From UBA2767 sp965228625 (lineage in GTDB: Bacteria > Pseudomonadota > Alphaproteobacteria > Rhizobiales > Methyloligellaceae), in the NCBI GenBank assembly GCA_965228625.1, contig OZ245829.1, positions 1,550,001 through 1,614,000 on the forward strand: DNA of 64,000 bases, written 5' to 3'. A program made the translations under genes and the position numbers. The notes below the pieces were generated by a model. The model was not told where the DNA came from and did no database searches. It saw nothing but the letters and a program-made list of their open reading frames with translations. Every line of letters begins with the position of its first letter. Within the stretch, counting starts at the first letter, position 1. Of the stretch, positions 32,715-42,174 are shown piece by piece.

Positions 32715-33602
32715 CTATTTGATGTGCCAGGACGTCTCCGCCTGCCCAGCGTCTGAAACCAGCGTCAGGGTGACGGTCTTGCCCTTCAGCTCCTTGGGGT
32801 CATCCCCCTTCGTCAGATCGACCTTGAAACGCATGGCGCCGTCTTCCTGCTTGCCGACCGGCTCCGCGGGCGCGAGATAAAATCCCTCGGGCCCTTCGAC
32901 GAACAAGTCCGCGCCCTTCGCGCCTTCAGGGAATTTGGCGTCGACCTCGAGATACGGTTTGTTGCCGTTGAGCTGGGCGTCCGTGCGGCTCACCGCCGGT
33001 TTCCGGTCATCGCCCGACGTCTGTCTGGTCGGCACACGGTCGATGTAGCGTGTCAGCAGCGGGGCGTAACTCCGGGAAAAGAAACCGTCATCGCCGACCG
33101 TCAGCTTGAGATCCGCGTCGGCGGGGATGCAGATATCCGCGCAAACCGCGAACTCCATTTTCAGGTTCAGGTCCACCGGCTCGCCGGATTTGACCGGCTC
33201 GATCAGAACCAGGAATACGACTTCATCCTTGTAGCCGATCGACGTTCCGGCACTGTCGTGAAACCGCAGCGGCGCCGGCCAGAGGACCTTCGCGCTCTTC
33301 AGATTCTTCGAACCGGTCCAATGAAAGCTTGGCGGCAGCCCCGAATCTCCCGGATAGCGCCAGTATGTCTTCCAGCCCTTGTCGAGTTTGAGGTGGATGC
33401 CGGCAACCAGGGCCTTTTCGCCGCCGTCGCGGGGAACCTCATCGGCAACGAGCCGGGTCTTTGCGTGTTTATGCTCAGTCCAGGAACTCGCGGACCCGGC
33501 GAAAGCGGGAGCCGCGATCGCAACCGCCGCGCAAAACGGGAATGCGCGCGCCAGCAGAAGAGCTGCGCTGCGCCCGGACGTATTGAGTGTTCTTATCGAC
33601 AT
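32715..33602 (-). CDS. Exported DsbD N-terminal-domain-like protein
   Basis: 295 aa with a long signal peptide (LLLARAFPFCAAVAIAAPAF AGSA). The mature protein matches only the N-terminal periplasmic domain of DsbD: GGEKALVAGIHLKLDKGWKT, YWRYPGDSGLPPSFHWTGSK and the redox pair in EFAVCADICIPADADLKLTV (C-x3-C). The membrane and thioredoxin domains of full DsbD are absent. It may accept electrons from a separate CcdA-type transporter not seen here, relevant for cytochrome c or metallochaperone maturation. Such stand-alone proteins are common in Alphaproteobacteria. Confidence 0.78.
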   Translation of the reverse strand: MSIRTLNTSGRSAALLLARAFPFCAAVAIAAPAFAGSASSWTEHKHAKTRLVADEVPRDGGEKALVAGIHLKLDKGWKTYWRYPGDSGLPPSFHWTGSKNLKSAKVLWPAPLRFHDSAGTSIGYKDEVVFLVLIEPVKSGEPVDLNLKMEFAVCADICIPADADLKLTVGDDGFFSRSYAPLLTRYIDRVPTRQTSGDDRKPAVSRTDAQLNGNKPYLEVDAKFPEGAKGADLFVEGPEGFYLAPAEPVGKQEDGAMRFKVDLTKGDDPKELKGKTVTLTLVSDAGQAETSWHIK

Positions 33603-33696
33603 TGCCTGGATCGTTAAGGTCTGCCTATCAGCCCGCGAAAGGCCAAAGGCTATTGAATAACATGGCGGAGTTTAGATTGAGTGACCGGCGAATTCG

Positions 33697-33739
33697 ACCC
33701 AATCACACTGACAAACCATCACTCTTGTGTGAATCGGGT
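33697..33739. promoter_or_regulatory. Inverted repeat in the divergent DsbD-like/yqgE intergenic region
   Basis: ACCCAATCACAC (33697-33708) and GTGTGAATCGGGT (33727-33739) pair with one unpaired base around an 18-nt loop. It lies between two divergently transcribed genes, so it is more likely an operator than a terminator. It contains one GAATC (GANTC) site. Confidence 0.35.
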
Positions 33740-33793
33740 GGAGATCCATCTGTCCCCTTCACAATGCCCGAATCAACGGGTTAGGTTGTCGGT

Positions 33794-34411
33794 ATGAGTA
33801 CCGACGGCACCAAAGATGCGACGGAGGGGAACGACCAGTTTCTGGACGGCCAGATGCTGGTGGCAATGCCTGCGATGGAGGATCCGCGTTTTACGCGCTC
33901 CGTCATCTACATGTGCGCACATTCCGCGGACGGAGCCATGGGAATCATCATCAACCAGCGCGCGCCGAACATCAGTTTCGCCGAACTGATGAAACAACTG
34001 AACATCCTGTCCGAGGAGGACGCCATCCAGGTTCCGCCGACGCTGGAATCCATGGCCGTTCACGTCGGCGGACCGGTCGAGCCGGGCCGCGGCTTCGTTC
34101 TTCACAGTTCGGACTACTATGTCGAGGACAGCACCCTGCCCATCGATGAAGGCGTCAGCCTGACGGCGACGATCGACATCCTTCGGGCCATCGCCGCGGG
34201 CAAAGGTCCCGACGAGGCGCTGCTGGCGCTCGGATATGCCGGGTGGGCACCCGGACAACTGGAAAACGAGTTCCAGTCGAACGGCTGGCTTCATTGCCCG
34301 GCTGATCCGGCGATGCTGTTCGATGCGGATATCGACTCCAAATACGAGCGCGCCATCCGACGGATCGGCATCGATCCGGGCCGGCTCGTAAACGATTCAG
34401 GTCACGCCTGA
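33794..34411 (+). CDS. yqgE: YqgE/AlgH family protein
   Basis: 205 aa, ATG 33794. Family blocks: FLDGQMLVAMPAMEDPRFTR, VIYMCAHSADGAMGIIINQR, VHVGGPVEPGRGFVLHSSDY, TATIDILRAIAAGKGP and LGYAGWAPGQLENEFQSNGW. YqgE/UPF0301 proteins fold as a single alpha/beta domain; AlgH was named from alginate regulation but the biochemical role is unknown. Overlaps the converging GGDEF-EAL gene by 10 nt. Confidence 0.93.
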   Translation: MSTDGTKDATEGNDQFLDGQMLVAMPAMEDPRFTRSVIYMCAHSADGAMGIIINQRAPNISFAELMKQLNILSEEDAIQVPPTLESMAVHVGGPVEPGRGFVLHSSDYYVEDSTLPIDEGVSLTATIDILRAIAAGKGPDEALLALGYAGWAPGQLENEFQSNGWLHCPADPAMLFDADIDSKYERAIRRIGIDPGRLVNDSGHA

Positions 34412-37400
34412 CGCGGCGTTACCCCACCAGCAGGAATTGGCGTTCCCGGTGCAACTCGCCGTTTGCCGGCCGGTTTGCCTGCCTGTTTGGCCGGCGGGTT
34501 GGCTGGCGGATTGGCCGGCGCTTTCGCGGGAGCCGCCGGTTTCGGCAGGGCGCGGGGCGGCGCTTTCACCGGCGCCTTGCGCGCGGTGCGGGCGACACTC
34601 GCCGACTGCTTCCTGAGCGCCTTCGACAGCGCCGTGACCAGGCGTGCCGCCGCCTTGTCGGGCATCGGCTCGCCGAAATAGAAGCCTTGTGCGTATTCAC
34701 AACCGATCGAGCGCAGAAAATCGGCGTCCTCGGAGGTCTCGACGCCCTCGGCGACGACCTTCTTGCCGAGTTCATTGGACATGGCGACGATCGATCGCAG
34801 GATCACCGGGGATGTGCCCTCGCGCGCCGCGTCACGAATGAACGACTTGTCCACCTTGATGGTGTCGAACGGGAAGCGCTGCAGGTAGCTGAGGGATGAA
34901 AACCCGGTGCCGAAGTCATCAAGTGAGAGTCCCGCACCCAAATCCTTCAGGACGTTGAGAATCTCGATCGCCTGCTCCGGGTTTTCCATGACAAGCGACT
35001 CGGTCACCTCAAGGCGCAGTGTCTCCTTCGGCACTGCGTCACGCGTCAGCACGCTCCTGATTTGCTGCAACAGGTCCTGACGGAAAAGCTGGCTGCTCGA
35101 AACATTGACCGACACGAAGATCGGCGCCTCCGATTGCGGCATGCTCTTCTGCCAGCGTGCGAGCTGCTTGACCGCCTGCTCCAGCACATACCCGCCGAGT
35201 TCGGCAATGAGACCCGTCTCTTCGGCAATGGCCACGAAGTCGTCCGGGTTGAGGCGGCCCTGCTTGGGATGGTCCCAGCGCATCAGCGCCTCGAATCCGG
35301 CAAGCGTGTTTGCCTCGAGATTGGTGATCGGCTGGTACAGCACCTTGATCTGCTTGCGCTCGATGGCACGCCGCAATTCACTTTCCAGCGGAAGGCGCGC
35401 CTGGTCGGTCCCGCGCATGCTGGCCTTGAAGATGTCGATCCGGTCCGCGCCCGCCTGTTTCGCCCGGAACATGGCGATTTCAGCCTCCTTCAGCAGATCC
35501 ATCGGGTTCTGCTGCTGGCCGTCGAATACCGCGATGCCGATGGAGCCGGTGAGAATGATCTCCTTGCCGGAAATACGCATGGGGCTGCGCAGGGACCGGC
35601 GAATGCGTTCGGACAACAGGGCGATATGCTGTGGGTCGGACTCCGACACGATCAGAACCGCGAACTGATCGCCGCCGACCCGTGCGATCGTATCCTGCGG
35701 GTTGAGATGTCGCGAAAGACGCCGCGCCACCGTCAGCAGCATGCTGTCTCCGACCACCAACCCGAGGCTCTTGTTCACGTTCTTGAAGCGGTCGATATCG
35801 ATGAACAGAACCGTCGGGCGCTTGCCGGTTCCCTCGACCGCACGCATGACCGCACCGCTCAATCTGTCGAGAAACAGCTCACGGTTCGGAAGTCCTGTCA
35901 GGCTGTCGTGAACCGCATCATGCAGCAGCCGTTCCTGCGTCCGCTTCGGACCGGAGATGTCGCGCATGAGGCCGACGCAGCGCTGCGCGGAGTCCGATAT
36001 GGTGCCCTCGACCGAGTGCGCGCGGAGCTCGAACCACAGATAAGAGCCGTCCGACCGCTGCATCCGGAACTCGGTATTGAGCTCTCCACCGCCTTTCTCC
36101 TGAAGCGAATAGAGCTGCATGCGGAATCGATCCCTGTCCGCGGGGTGCACGTGACGCAACCACTCGTCGAGACTGCCTTCGAGCATGCCTTCCGGCATGC
36201 CCAGCGCATCCTCGACATCGGCGCCGACCGACAAATCGCCCCGGCGAATGTTCCATTGCCAGATCGCGGCACCGGACCCGTCGAGCGCCAGCGCGCTGAG
36301 CTGCATGTTTCCCGGGGCGCCGGCATAGAACGGGGTTCCGCCGCGGAAGGCATATTGGGTGACGGTAAACCCGATCAGGACGATCAGCAGGACGAGCCCG
36401 GCCATCAGCCCGGATACGACGATCTCTCCCGAGAGCTGACCGAGAACGACCAGGCCGGCGCCGAAGATCCAGACCAGAACGAGAAGCCATGTCGGCACGA
36501 GGGACATCGCCCGCTCCTGCCCGCGAAGCGCCAGGTAGGTGATCATCAGGGACCCGATCACCCCGATGCCGGCAAGTGACGCCCGCGCGATACCCGAGGC
36601 GAGACGCGGATCGATAATCGTCAGGCCGATCAGCACGACCTGCGCCAGGATCCATGACGCGAAGCCCAGCTTGATCCAGTTGTGCCACAGCCGCACGCGC
36701 AGGAAGCTGTAGAGGAAAATGACGAGGCTGGCGGCAAAAGCCGCTTCGGACGCGGCACGGTAGACGGCATTGTCCTCCGCGCTCAACCGGAACAGTTTGT
36801 GCCAGAAGCCGAAATCGACGCAAAACAGGGCAAGCGCGGTCCAGGCGACCAGGGCCGCGGCCGGGAAAATCGACTTGTGGTTGGCGGCGAAGACAGCGGT
36901 CAGGAAGATCGCCGTCAAGCCGAGAATACCGAGGAGGATGCCGTTGAACAGCATGCGATCCTTCAGTTGCCGTTCATAGGCCTCGGGCTTCCAGAGGGTC
37001 AGTCTCGGCACCTGAAGCGAACTCAGCTCGGCGATGAAGGTAATGGTTGCGCCCGGTTCGATCGTCAGCAGGAAGATATCGGCCCGGTCGTCGGAAATGC
37101 GTTCCGGGCGAAACCCGAGAGATGGTGTCACGGCGGCGACGCGCCCCGAATCGAGATCCGGCCAGAACACGCGCGATCCCACGAGGGTGTATCGCTCGGC
37201 GGAGAGCCAGCGCACGATCGGCTTGTCGGTCGCATTCTTCAGCGCGAACACGATCCAGTTCGGATTGGTTCCCGTTGTGGTTGCCTGAACCGCCATACGG
37301 CCGACAATCCCGTCGGCGCCCGGCACCGTATCAATCTGAAGCCTGTCACCCCGCCCTTCATACAGCTCACCAAGCGCGGTTACGTCGATGCGGTCCTTGT

Positions 37401-37566
37401 CCGGGTCGATCACGATGGCGTCGAGCGCATTCGACCCGGTCGAGCCGAGCACGAGAACCGTCATGCAGGCAACGAGCGCGAGCAGGCAGGTGCGCACCGA
37501 ACGGAACACACGAGAGGTCGAACGCAGCTTCCGCCGCCTCCCGCCTATGAAGGTGTCAAATCGCAC
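34402..37566 (-). CDS. Membrane PAS-GGDEF-EAL protein (cyclic-di-GMP turnover)
   Basis: 1054 aa. N-terminal membrane anchor (~25-45), a periplasmic beta domain (~50-195), seven helices (~205-405, 7TMR-DISM-like), a PAS domain (~425-540, WQWNIRRGDLSVGADVEDAL), GGDEF domain (~550-715) and EAL domain (~730-975). The GGDEF active site reads GGDQF (631-635) and the upstream I-site RxxD is not evident, so cyclase activity is doubtful. The EAL site looks complete: GFEALMRWDHP (759-761), LSLDDFGTGFSSLSYL, VKVD-like IKVDKSFI and VAEGVETSED. Likely a phosphodiesterase with a sensory front end. The C-terminal ~75 residues are a Pro/Ala/Lys tail (KAPANPPANPPAKQAGKPAG). Confidence 0.88.
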   Translation of the reverse strand: MRFDTFIGGRRRKLRSTSRVFRSVRTCLLALVACMTVLVLGSTGSNALDAIVIDPDKDRIDVTALGELYEGRGDRLQIDTVPGADGIVGRMAVQATTTGTNPNWIVFALKNATDKPIVRWLSAERYTLVGSRVFWPDLDSGRVAAVTPSLGFRPERISDDRADIFLLTIEPGATITFIAELSSLQVPRLTLWKPEAYERQLKDRMLFNGILLGILGLTAIFLTAVFAANHKSIFPAAALVAWTALALFCVDFGFWHKLFRLSAEDNAVYRAASEAAFAASLVIFLYSFLRVRLWHNWIKLGFASWILAQVVLIGLTIIDPRLASGIARASLAGIGVIGSLMITYLALRGQERAMSLVPTWLLVLVWIFGAGLVVLGQLSGEIVVSGLMAGLVLLIVLIGFTVTQYAFRGGTPFYAGAPGNMQLSALALDGSGAAIWQWNIRRGDLSVGADVEDALGMPEGMLEGSLDEWLRHVHPADRDRFRMQLYSLQEKGGGELNTEFRMQRSDGSYLWFELRAHSVEGTISDSAQRCVGLMRDISGPKRTQERLLHDAVHDSLTGLPNRELFLDRLSGAVMRAVEGTGKRPTVLFIDIDRFKNVNKSLGLVVGDSMLLTVARRLSRHLNPQDTIARVGGDQFAVLIVSESDPQHIALLSERIRRSLRSPMRISGKEIILTGSIGIAVFDGQQQNPMDLLKEAEIAMFRAKQAGADRIDIFKASMRGTDQARLPLESELRRAIERKQIKVLYQPITNLEANTLAGFEALMRWDHPKQGRLNPDDFVAIAEETGLIAELGGYVLEQAVKQLARWQKSMPQSEAPIFVSVNVSSSQLFRQDLLQQIRSVLTRDAVPKETLRLEVTESLVMENPEQAIEILNVLKDLGAGLSLDDFGTGFSSLSYLQRFPFDTIKVDKSFIRDAAREGTSPVILRSIVAMSNELGKKVVAEGVETSEDADFLRSIGCEYAQGFYFGEPMPDKAAARLVTALSKALRKQSASVARTARKAPVKAPPRALPKPAAPAKAPANPPANPPAKQAGKPAGKRRVAPGTPIPAGGVTPRQA

Positions 37567-37607
37567 GTTACCGGTTCTTCTCTGTACTTGGCCGTCAATC
37601 AGATCGC

Positions 37608-38195
37608 CTAGCCGCGCATATCGTCTTCAAGCAGGGCGAAGGTTACATGGTCCTGCCACATGCCATTGATCTTCAAATAGCGGCGCGCCAGCCCCTCGCG
37701 CATGAACCCGGTGCGCTCCAGCAGTCGGATCGAGGCGGCATTGTTGGGCAAACAGGACGCCTCCAGACGATGAAGGCGAAGCGAATCGAACACAAAAGGG
37801 ATAACAGCGCGAACGGCGGACGTCATGTAACCCTGACCCGCGTAAGGCGCACCGACCCAATAGCCGAGCGTGCACGCCTGAGTGACTCCGCGGCGCACAT
37901 TTGAAAGCGTCAATCCCCCGATCAGCGCATCGCTCTCGCTGTGAAACAAAAAGAAGGCATAACCCAGGTCTTCTTTCAAATCCCGCGCATAATATTTGAG
38001 CCGCCGCCGGAACGACGCCCGGGTCAGCTCACTGCTGGTCCATGCCGGTTCCCACGGCGTCAGGAATTCCCTGCTTTGCGCGCGCAGCTCCGCCCACGCC
38101 GGATAATCGCCCATCTGCGGCGTGCGCAGATAAACACGGTCCCCGTTGACCAGGGGCCCGGCATCCGGCGGTGCTACCGATCGCAGAAATGCCAT
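37608..38195 (-). CDS. GNAT N-acetyltransferase, RimJ/RimL type
   Basis: 195 aa from ATG 38195 (an in-frame start at 38255 would overlap the upstream gene). GNAT features: VYLRTPQMGDYPAWAELRAQ, ALIGGLTLSNVRRG, acetyl-CoA loop LGYWVGAPYAGQGYMTSAVR and the SIRLLERTGFMREGLARRYL block that marks RimJ/L enzymes. Acts on N-terminal amino groups of ribosomal or other proteins. It follows the M16 peptidase gene (17 nt gap), an order conserved in Rhizobiales. Confidence 0.9.
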   Translation of the reverse strand: MAFLRSVAPPDAGPLVNGDRVYLRTPQMGDYPAWAELRAQSREFLTPWEPAWTSSELTRASFRRRLKYYARDLKEDLGYAFFLFHSESDALIGGLTLSNVRRGVTQACTLGYWVGAPYAGQGYMTSAVRAVIPFVFDSLRLHRLEASCLPNNAASIRLLERTGFMREGLARRYLKINGMWQDHVTFALLEDDMRG

Positions 38196-38211
38196 GTCCG
38201 CTCGCGTTCCC

Positions 38212-39498
38212 TTACTCTGCTGCCGTGGCGGGCTGCACGAATGACCCTTGAACAAAAGTCTCCAGCCGATCGCGGTCCGTCAGCGGGCCAACAGCCGCAA
38301 CGCTCGGAGATCCCGAAAGTATAAGTTCCCGCGCGAATTTGCGCACCGCTTCTTTGTCCACGGCCTCGATTTTTGCCACAAGATCATCGACCTCGCGCGG
38401 CGCTCCGAAGGCAAGCGTCTGGCGCGCGATCTGTTCCGCCCGCGAGCCCGAACTCTCCAGGCTCATCAACAGGGAGGATTTGAGCTGCGCCTTGCCGCGC
38501 GCAAGCTCGACATCGGTTGCCGATTCGCCGGCGAGCTTCTCCAGCTCGGTGAAAACAACCTGCGCAAGTTCCCCGATCTGCTCGGGGCCGGAGGCGGCGT
38601 GGACTCCAAACAATCCCGTGTCCGACATGCCCCAGCAATAGGAATAGATCGCGTAGCAGAGGCCCCGCGCTTCGCGGGCTTCCTGAAAAAGACGCGATGA
38701 CATGCCGCCGCCGAACATGCTCGAAAAAAGCTGCGCGGTGTACATCGCGTCGTCGCGGTAGGACGGCCCCGGCGCTGAGATGATGATATGAGACTGCTCG
38801 AACTGGCGCGGTTCGTGGCGGAACCCGCCGACATAGCGGGCCGGCGCGGGCTCCGGATGCGCGGATGCCTCCAAATCGCCGAACGCGGCTTCGGCCAGCC
38901 TGACCAAATCTGCATGTTCGATTGCCCCGGCAGCGGCGAGCACCATCGAGCCGGCATGGTAATGGCTGCGCATGTAGTCGGTGAGATCATCAGGCGTGAC
39001 CGCACGAACACTCTGTTTCGTGCCGAGTATGGAGCGTCCGACCGCCTGGTCGGGAAAGGCGATCTCCTGTGCCACGTCATAGGCGACATCGTCCGGGCTG
39101 TCTTCCGCCGCGGCAATCTCCTGCAAGACGACGTCCTGCTCGCGGGCCAGCTCGCCGGCGTCGAATCGCGGGTCGCGGAGAATATCGGCAATGATGTCGA
39201 CCGCGAGCGCGACGTCCGCCTTCAGCACGCGCGCATAGTAGGCCGTCGTCTCGATGCTGGTCGCGGCATTGAGGTCGCCGCCGACCGATTCGATTTCCTC
39301 GACGATATCGCGTGCGCTGCGCCGGGCCGTCCCCTTGAAGGCCATGTGTTCCAGCAGGTGCGAAATACCGTGTTGGGACGAAGCCTCGGAGCGCGCGCCC
39401 GTCCCGACCCACACACCCAGCGAAACCGTCCCCAGGTGCGGCATCTGGTGGGTTACGACACGCAACCCGTTCGGCAAAGTCGAGAGGGTCACGCTCAT
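38212..39498 (-). CDS. M16-family zinc metallopeptidase (processing-peptidase-like)
   Basis: 428 aa. Inverted zinc motif HLLEH in SQHGISHLLEHMAFKGTARR (near residues 47-51) with the distal Glu in REQDVVLQEIAAAEDSPDDV; also GGDLNAATSIETTAYYARVL and the C-terminal half FSSMFGGGMSSRLFQEAREA with GLCYAIYSY. Related to the mitochondrial processing peptidase beta subunit. It overlaps the upstream thrC by 4 nt (ATGA). Confidence 0.93.
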   Translation of the reverse strand: MSVTLSTLPNGLRVVTHQMPHLGTVSLGVWVGTGARSEASSQHGISHLLEHMAFKGTARRSARDIVEEIESVGGDLNAATSIETTAYYARVLKADVALAVDIIADILRDPRFDAGELAREQDVVLQEIAAAEDSPDDVAYDVAQEIAFPDQAVGRSILGTKQSVRAVTPDDLTDYMRSHYHAGSMVLAAAGAIEHADLVRLAEAAFGDLEASAHPEPAPARYVGGFRHEPRQFEQSHIIISAPGPSYRDDAMYTAQLFSSMFGGGMSSRLFQEAREARGLCYAIYSYCWGMSDTGLFGVHAASGPEQIGELAQVVFTELEKLAGESATDVELARGKAQLKSSLLMSLESSGSRAEQIARQTLAFGAPREVDDLVAKIEAVDKEAVRKFARELILSGSPSVAAVGPLTDRDRLETFVQGSFVQPATAAE

Positions 39499-40925
39499 GT
39501 TGCCGGTTCCTGAACGGCGCGCGCGCGCGATTCGATGAAATCCGTCAGCGCATCATAATCGTTGGCGATCACGGTAAACCGTTCCTCGGCCCCGAGGCGC
39601 TGCCGCAGCCGGGCCGGCACCTCCGGAGGCGTACCCGTTGCGGCGGCCACGGCGTCGGGGAACTTTGCCGGATGTGCGGTTGCCAGCGTCACCATCGGTT
39701 CGTCCCGCCGCGCGACACGGCGGGCCGCAGCCACACCGATCGCCGTGTGCGGGTCACAGACATATCCGGATGTGCCGGCGATGGTCCCGATTGTCTCTTC
39801 GACGTCCGATTCACTGACCGCCTCGGCGGAAAACAGCTTGCGCATGGATCCGAGTTCGTCGTCCGCAAGGGTAAACCCGCCGTCCTGTGCAAGCGCGTCC
39901 ATGAGCCCGCAGACACGGCCTGCATCACGCCCGGCCGATTCAAAAATCAACCGTTCGAAATTACTCGAAACCTGTATATCCATGCTCGGACTTGAAGTGA
40001 CGACGACGCCTTTTGGTTCGTATCGGCCAGCCTGCAACGTGCGCGCGAGAATATCATTTGAATTCGTGGCTATAACGAGGCGTTCGACCGGCAATCCCAT
40101 ACGAGACGCGACGTAACCCGCGAAAATATCGCCGAAATTTCCGGTCGGCACACAAAAGCTGATGGACCGCTCGGGCCCGCCCAACGCAACTGCAGATGTA
40201 AAGTAGTAAACGCACTGGGCCATGATTCGCGCCCAGTTTATCGAGTTAACCCCTGCCAGCGCCAGACGGTCGCGCCGCTCAAGATCATTGAACATCGCTT
40301 TAACAAGCGCCTGGCAATCATCGAACGTCCCTTCAATGGCGATATTGTGCACGTTGGACGCTTGAGATGTCGTCATCTGCCGCCGTTGAACGTCGCTTAC
40401 ACGTCCATACGGATGCAGGATGAAAATCTCGATCGCCTCGCGTCCGGCGAATGCCTCGATTGCCGCGCCGCCGGTATCGCCCGACGTTGCGCCAACGATC
40501 GTCGCAACGGCGCCGCGCCGGGTCAGCGCACGATCCATCAGCCGCGCGAGTAGCTGCATGGCGACGTCCTTGAATGCAAGGGTGGGCCCGTGAAACAGCT
40601 CCAGAAGCCACTGGTTTGGCGCAAGCTCCACCAGCGGCGCAACCGCCGCATGGGAAAATGTGGCGTATGCGTCGGCGACGATCTCACGGAACTCGTCTTC
40701 GGGAATGTCCGGGCCGACGAAAGGTGCCATGACCCGCGTCGCGACGTCGGCGTAGGACAAGCCGGAAAGCTCCGCGATTTGCGATGGTGCAAGGCGCGGC
40801 CACGCCTCGGGCACATAGAGGCCGCCATCGCGCGCAAGTCCCGTCAGCATGACGTCCTCGAAGCCGAGCACAGGCGCCGTGCCGCGAGTGCTGACATAGC
40901 GTATTTCGTTGGTCTTATCGGGCAT
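39495..40925 (-). CDS. thrC: Threonine synthase
   Basis: 476 aa. N-terminal RYVSTRGTAPVLGFEDVMLT and GLARDGGLYVPEAWPRL; PLP lysine in FHGPTLAFKDVAMQLLARLM; phosphate loop VGATSGDTGGAAIEAF; FCVPTGNFGDIFAGYVASRM. Fold-type II PLP enzyme converting O-phosphohomoserine to threonine, using the product of ThrB (30.4 kb). Translationally coupled to the M16 peptidase gene downstream. Confidence 0.95.
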   Translation of the reverse strand: MPDKTNEIRYVSTRGTAPVLGFEDVMLTGLARDGGLYVPEAWPRLAPSQIAELSGLSYADVATRVMAPFVGPDIPEDEFREIVADAYATFSHAAVAPLVELAPNQWLLELFHGPTLAFKDVAMQLLARLMDRALTRRGAVATIVGATSGDTGGAAIEAFAGREAIEIFILHPYGRVSDVQRRQMTTSQASNVHNIAIEGTFDDCQALVKAMFNDLERRDRLALAGVNSINWARIMAQCVYYFTSAVALGGPERSISFCVPTGNFGDIFAGYVASRMGLPVERLVIATNSNDILARTLQAGRYEPKGVVVTSSPSMDIQVSSNFERLIFESAGRDAGRVCGLMDALAQDGGFTLADDELGSMRKLFSAEAVSESDVEETIGTIAGTSGYVCDPHTAIGVAAARRVARRDEPMVTLATAHPAKFPDAVAAATGTPPEVPARLRQRLGAEERFTVIANDYDALTDFIESRARAVQEPAT

Positions 40926-41010
40926 TTACCAATTGTGATCTTATGGGCGCGCACGGTAAAGGCGAAGCGTCAGCCCCGCAAGCACAAGTGCCGGTTTTAG
41001 GTGAATGCGC

Positions 41011-41739
41011 TCAGTCAACGGCGCGTTGCCGCAATCTGTTGACCACATAAACGACTACGACGACAAGAAGAGTGCCGGCAAGACCAAACCAGGTCAACGC
41101 GTATTGGAGATGGTTATTGGACAGCTTCAGGCGCGTCGCACCGCCCTTCGGCCAGTCGCCGGGAACGCTCTGCGCCTCCATTTCCAGAAAAAACGGCACC
41201 ACCCGATCCTGGTCCCGGGACGATAGCGCGGACGCGGACATCCCGTCCAGGTCACGCCAGTACCAGATGTTCCGGTCTGCCGCATTGTCTGGCGTAAAAA
41301 GGCCCGGTGTTTCGGGCCTTCGCGCCAGGGCGACAATCTCGACCGGACCGGGGATCTGCCCGGCCGCACGCTGATCGGCCTTTTTGAGCGCATCGGGCAC
41401 AAATCCTCGATCCGCGATCACGATCTCGCCGCCGTCGGCTTCGAGCGGCGTAAACACCCTCCAGCCGGACTTGCCGTCAATCACGGCAAAGAGATGCATT
41501 TCCTTGTCGTGAAGAAAACGGCCACCGGTCCGCACGCGAAGATATTCGACGTCTCCGGTCTTCTGCCAGCGCGCGACGGCTTCGTCCAAGGGAACGGGCG
41601 TTGCGTCGACCCGCTGCTCGATCTGCGCGATCAGGCCTTCTTTCCAGGCAAGCCGCTGAAGCTGCCAGTAGCCGAGGGATACAAGAACCGCGAAAGCAAT
41701 CGCTGCAAACGCGGTCAACCAGATGAGATCGCGTTTCAC
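41011..41739 (-). CDS. SURF1-family cytochrome oxidase assembly protein
   Basis: 242 aa with one helix at each end (FAAIAFAVLVSLGYWQLQRL and YALTWFGLAGTLLVVVVVYV) and a central periplasmic domain; conserved LGYWQLQRLAWKEGLI, WRVFTPLEADGGEIVIADRG and NNHLQYALTWFGLA. SURF1 helps insert haem a into subunit I of cytochrome c oxidase. Part of the cox operon, 12 nt after the DUF983 gene. Confidence 0.92.
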   Translation of the reverse strand: MKRDLIWLTAFAAIAFAVLVSLGYWQLQRLAWKEGLIAQIEQRVDATPVPLDEAVARWQKTGDVEYLRVRTGGRFLHDKEMHLFAVIDGKSGWRVFTPLEADGGEIVIADRGFVPDALKKADQRAAGQIPGPVEIVALARRPETPGLFTPDNAADRNIWYWRDLDGMSASALSSRDQDRVVPFFLEMEAQSVPGDWPKGGATRLKLSNNHLQYALTWFGLAGTLLVVVVVYVVNRLRQRAVD

Positions 41740-41751
41740 TTCACCCGTGTC

Positions 41752-42132
41752 CTACCGTTGGGCGATCCGGCCTTCTTCGGCCTTGTGCCGGTATTGCAGC
41801 GCAATCAGCGTCGCCTTGAAGGGGCGCAACAGTCCGATGCACAACACGACGGTCAGCGGCAGCCAGAGCGCCGCGTGGACCCAGTACGACGGCTGGTACA
41901 TAACCTCCACGATCAGGGCCGCCGCGACGACGACAAAACCGGCAATCAGAATGACAAAGACCGCGGGTCCGTCTCCACTGTCGGCAAATCCGAAATCGAG
42001 CTTGCACACCTCACACCGTGGCGCCAGGCGCAGATATCCCGAGAACAGCTTGCCCGATCCGCACCGCGGGCAGCGCGCAAGCAATCCCGCCTTGAGCGTC
42101 GTGGCGAGCGGCATTTGCTCCCGGCCGGCCAT
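41752..42132 (-). CDS. DUF983 membrane protein
   Basis: 126 aa. N-terminal zinc-ribbon-like pairs CPRCGSGKLF and CEVCKLDFGF, then two hydrophobic helices (GPAVFVILIAGFVVVAAALI and AALWLPLTVVLCIGLLRPFK). DUF983 proteins are encoded between coxC and surf1 in most Alphaproteobacteria, which suggests a role in oxidase assembly, but the function is not established. Confidence 0.9.
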   Translation of the reverse strand: MAGREQMPLATTLKAGLLARCPRCGSGKLFSGYLRLAPRCEVCKLDFGFADSGDGPAVFVILIAGFVVVAAALIVEVMYQPSYWVHAALWLPLTVVLCIGLLRPFKATLIALQYRHKAEEGRIAQR

Positions 42133-42174
42133 TAACCTGGTCCTCCGCCGCCCGCTTGGGGCGGGTTCCGCAGA

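Noticed and set aside
35062..36579. 505-codon plus-strand frame within the GGDEF-EAL gene
   Set aside because: Antisense to a fully recognisable multidomain protein; no start signal and no recognisable motif.
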